A DNA stretch of 64,000 nt, from contig NZ_QQXK01000013.1 of the NCBI RefSeq assembly GCF_003575975.1, positions 29,212 to 93,211 on the forward strand, read 5' to 3'. Position numbers and translations under genes: made by a program. Source of the DNA: Galactobacter valiniphilus (lineage in GTDB: Bacteria > Actinomycetota > Actinomycetes > Actinomycetales > Micrococcaceae). This document shows positions 63,425 through 64,000 of this stretch, piece after piece. The first letter of the stretch is position 1. The number at the start of each line of letters is the position of its first letter. Under the pieces are notes generated by a model. The model did not search any database and had not been told where the DNA came from. It was given only the letters and a program-made list of their open reading frames with translations.

Positions 63425-64000
63425 TCAGGCGATCGCCGCGTCGGCGGCCTGGGCGGTCTCGGTCGAATCGTCGGTGGCGCAGGCCGTCTCGTGGGAGCCC
63501 AGGTAGTGCTCCACGTCGATGGCGGCGGCGCAGCCGGAGCCGGCGGCTGTGATGGCCTGGCGGTAGGTCGGATCCAGCACGTCGCCGGCGGCGAACACGC
63601 CGTCCACGGAGGTGCGGGAGGAGCGGCCGTCGACGGCGATGGTGCCGGCGTCGGTGATCTGCACCTGGTCCTTCACGAGGGCCACGCGCGGGTCGTTGCC
63701 GATGGCGACGAACACGCCGGTGACGGCGAGCTCGCTCTCCTCACCGGTGTTCAGGTTGCGCAGGCGCACGCCCGTGACCTTGTCCTCGCCCAGGACGTCG
63801 GCGACCTCGGAGTTCCACACGAACTCGATCTTGGGGTGCGCGAGGGCGCGGTCGGCCATGATCTTGGAGGCGCGCAGCGAGTCGCGGCGGTGGATGACGG
63901 TGACCTTGGACGCGAACTTCGTGAGGAAGAGGGCCTCCTCCATGGCGGAGTCGCCGCCGCCGACGACGGCGATCTCCTGCTCGCGGAAGAAGAAGCCGTC
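63425..64000 (-). CDS. trxB: Thioredoxin reductase, C-terminal part (window edge)
   Basis: The last 191 residues of the NADPH-dependent flavoenzyme that reduces thioredoxin. The fragment begins just after the expected CATC redox centre (DGFFFREQ), and shows the NADPH loop [12 protein letters not shown] and the FAD-binding end [22 protein letters not shown]. The C-terminus has a short acidic Thr/Ala tail. The 5' part lies outside the window. Confidence 0.96.
   Translation of the reverse strand, partial: DGFFFREQEIAVVGGGDSAMEEALFLTKFASKVTVIHRRDSLRASKIMADRALAHPKIEFVWNSEVADVLGEDKVTGVRLRNLNTGEESELAVTGVFVAIGNDPRVALVKDQVQITDAGTIAVDGRSSRTSVDGVFAAGDVLDPTYRQAITAAGSGCAAAIDVEHYLGSHETACATDDSTETAQAADAAIA

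Overview
The window is high-GC actinobacterial chromosome from around the replication origin, most likely a member of the order Micrococcales, perhaps Micrococcaceae; I cannot fix the genus from sequence alone. Evidence: the block rpmH-rnpA-yidD-yidC-jag-rsmG-parA ... parB diverging from dnaA-dnaN-gnd-recF-dciA-gyrB-gyrA; the tRNA-Ile / DLW-39 / tRNA-Ala trio; the actinobacterial fhaA-fhaB-pstP-rodA-pbpA-pknA-pknB operon; CrgA, a class E sortase and an Rpf-like protein; many GTG/TTG starts; and apparently leaderless promoters.

Layout. 0-7 kb (mostly minus): a GNAT fragment, pirin, an AhpD-like protein, an MFS (metabolite:H+ symporter type) transporter, a secreted Rpf-like muralytic protein with a structured leader and a perfect CRP/GlxR-type palindrome upstream, a lipoprotein and a secreted alkaline phosphatase. 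7.3-15.1 kb (plus): a catabolic cluster of an NCS1/CodB-type permease, a HyuA-like ATPase-fold hydrolase, three DUF917 proteins and a PucR-type regulator, probably for a hydantoin- or thiohydantoin-like compound. 15.1-20.0 kb: a twice-frameshifted APC permease, a luciferase-like oxidoreductase divergent from an SDR, a TetR regulator and a small secreted protein. 20.3-30.4 kb: tRNA-Leu(CAG), then the seven-gene phospho-signalling and cell-wall elongation operon. 30.5-38.7 kb: a GATase with sortase E, crgA, DUF3817, DUF4442, a double GNAT, an intergenic DnaA-box cluster, rhomboid, ppiA, a coiled-coil membrane protein and an orphan. 38.8-51.1 kb (minus): two tRNAs around DLW-39, DUF3566, gyrA, gyrB, dciA, recF, gnd, dnaN, dnaA. 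51.4-55.96 kb (plus): rpmH to parA. 55.96-60.13 kb: a gene-free spacer between parA and parB. 60.13-61.36 kb: parB. 61.36-62.46 kb: a second gene-poor stretch. The window ends with DUF1232, trxA and the 3' part of trxB (minus).

The most unusual part is the segregation locus. parA and parB, normally adjacent, are about 4.2 kb apart. The spacer and the flank just after parB carry three perfect and four degenerate parS palindromes, a group of DnaA-box-like 9-mers, and two short tandem arrays (7-bp and 10-bp periods) built on one shared 9-mer and lying on either side of the main parS group. A further DnaA-box cluster with a 32-bp direct repeat sits 14 kb from dnaA, between the double-GNAT and rhomboid genes. 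Together these suggest an enlarged origin/centromere landscape whose functional parts cannot be assigned from sequence alone.
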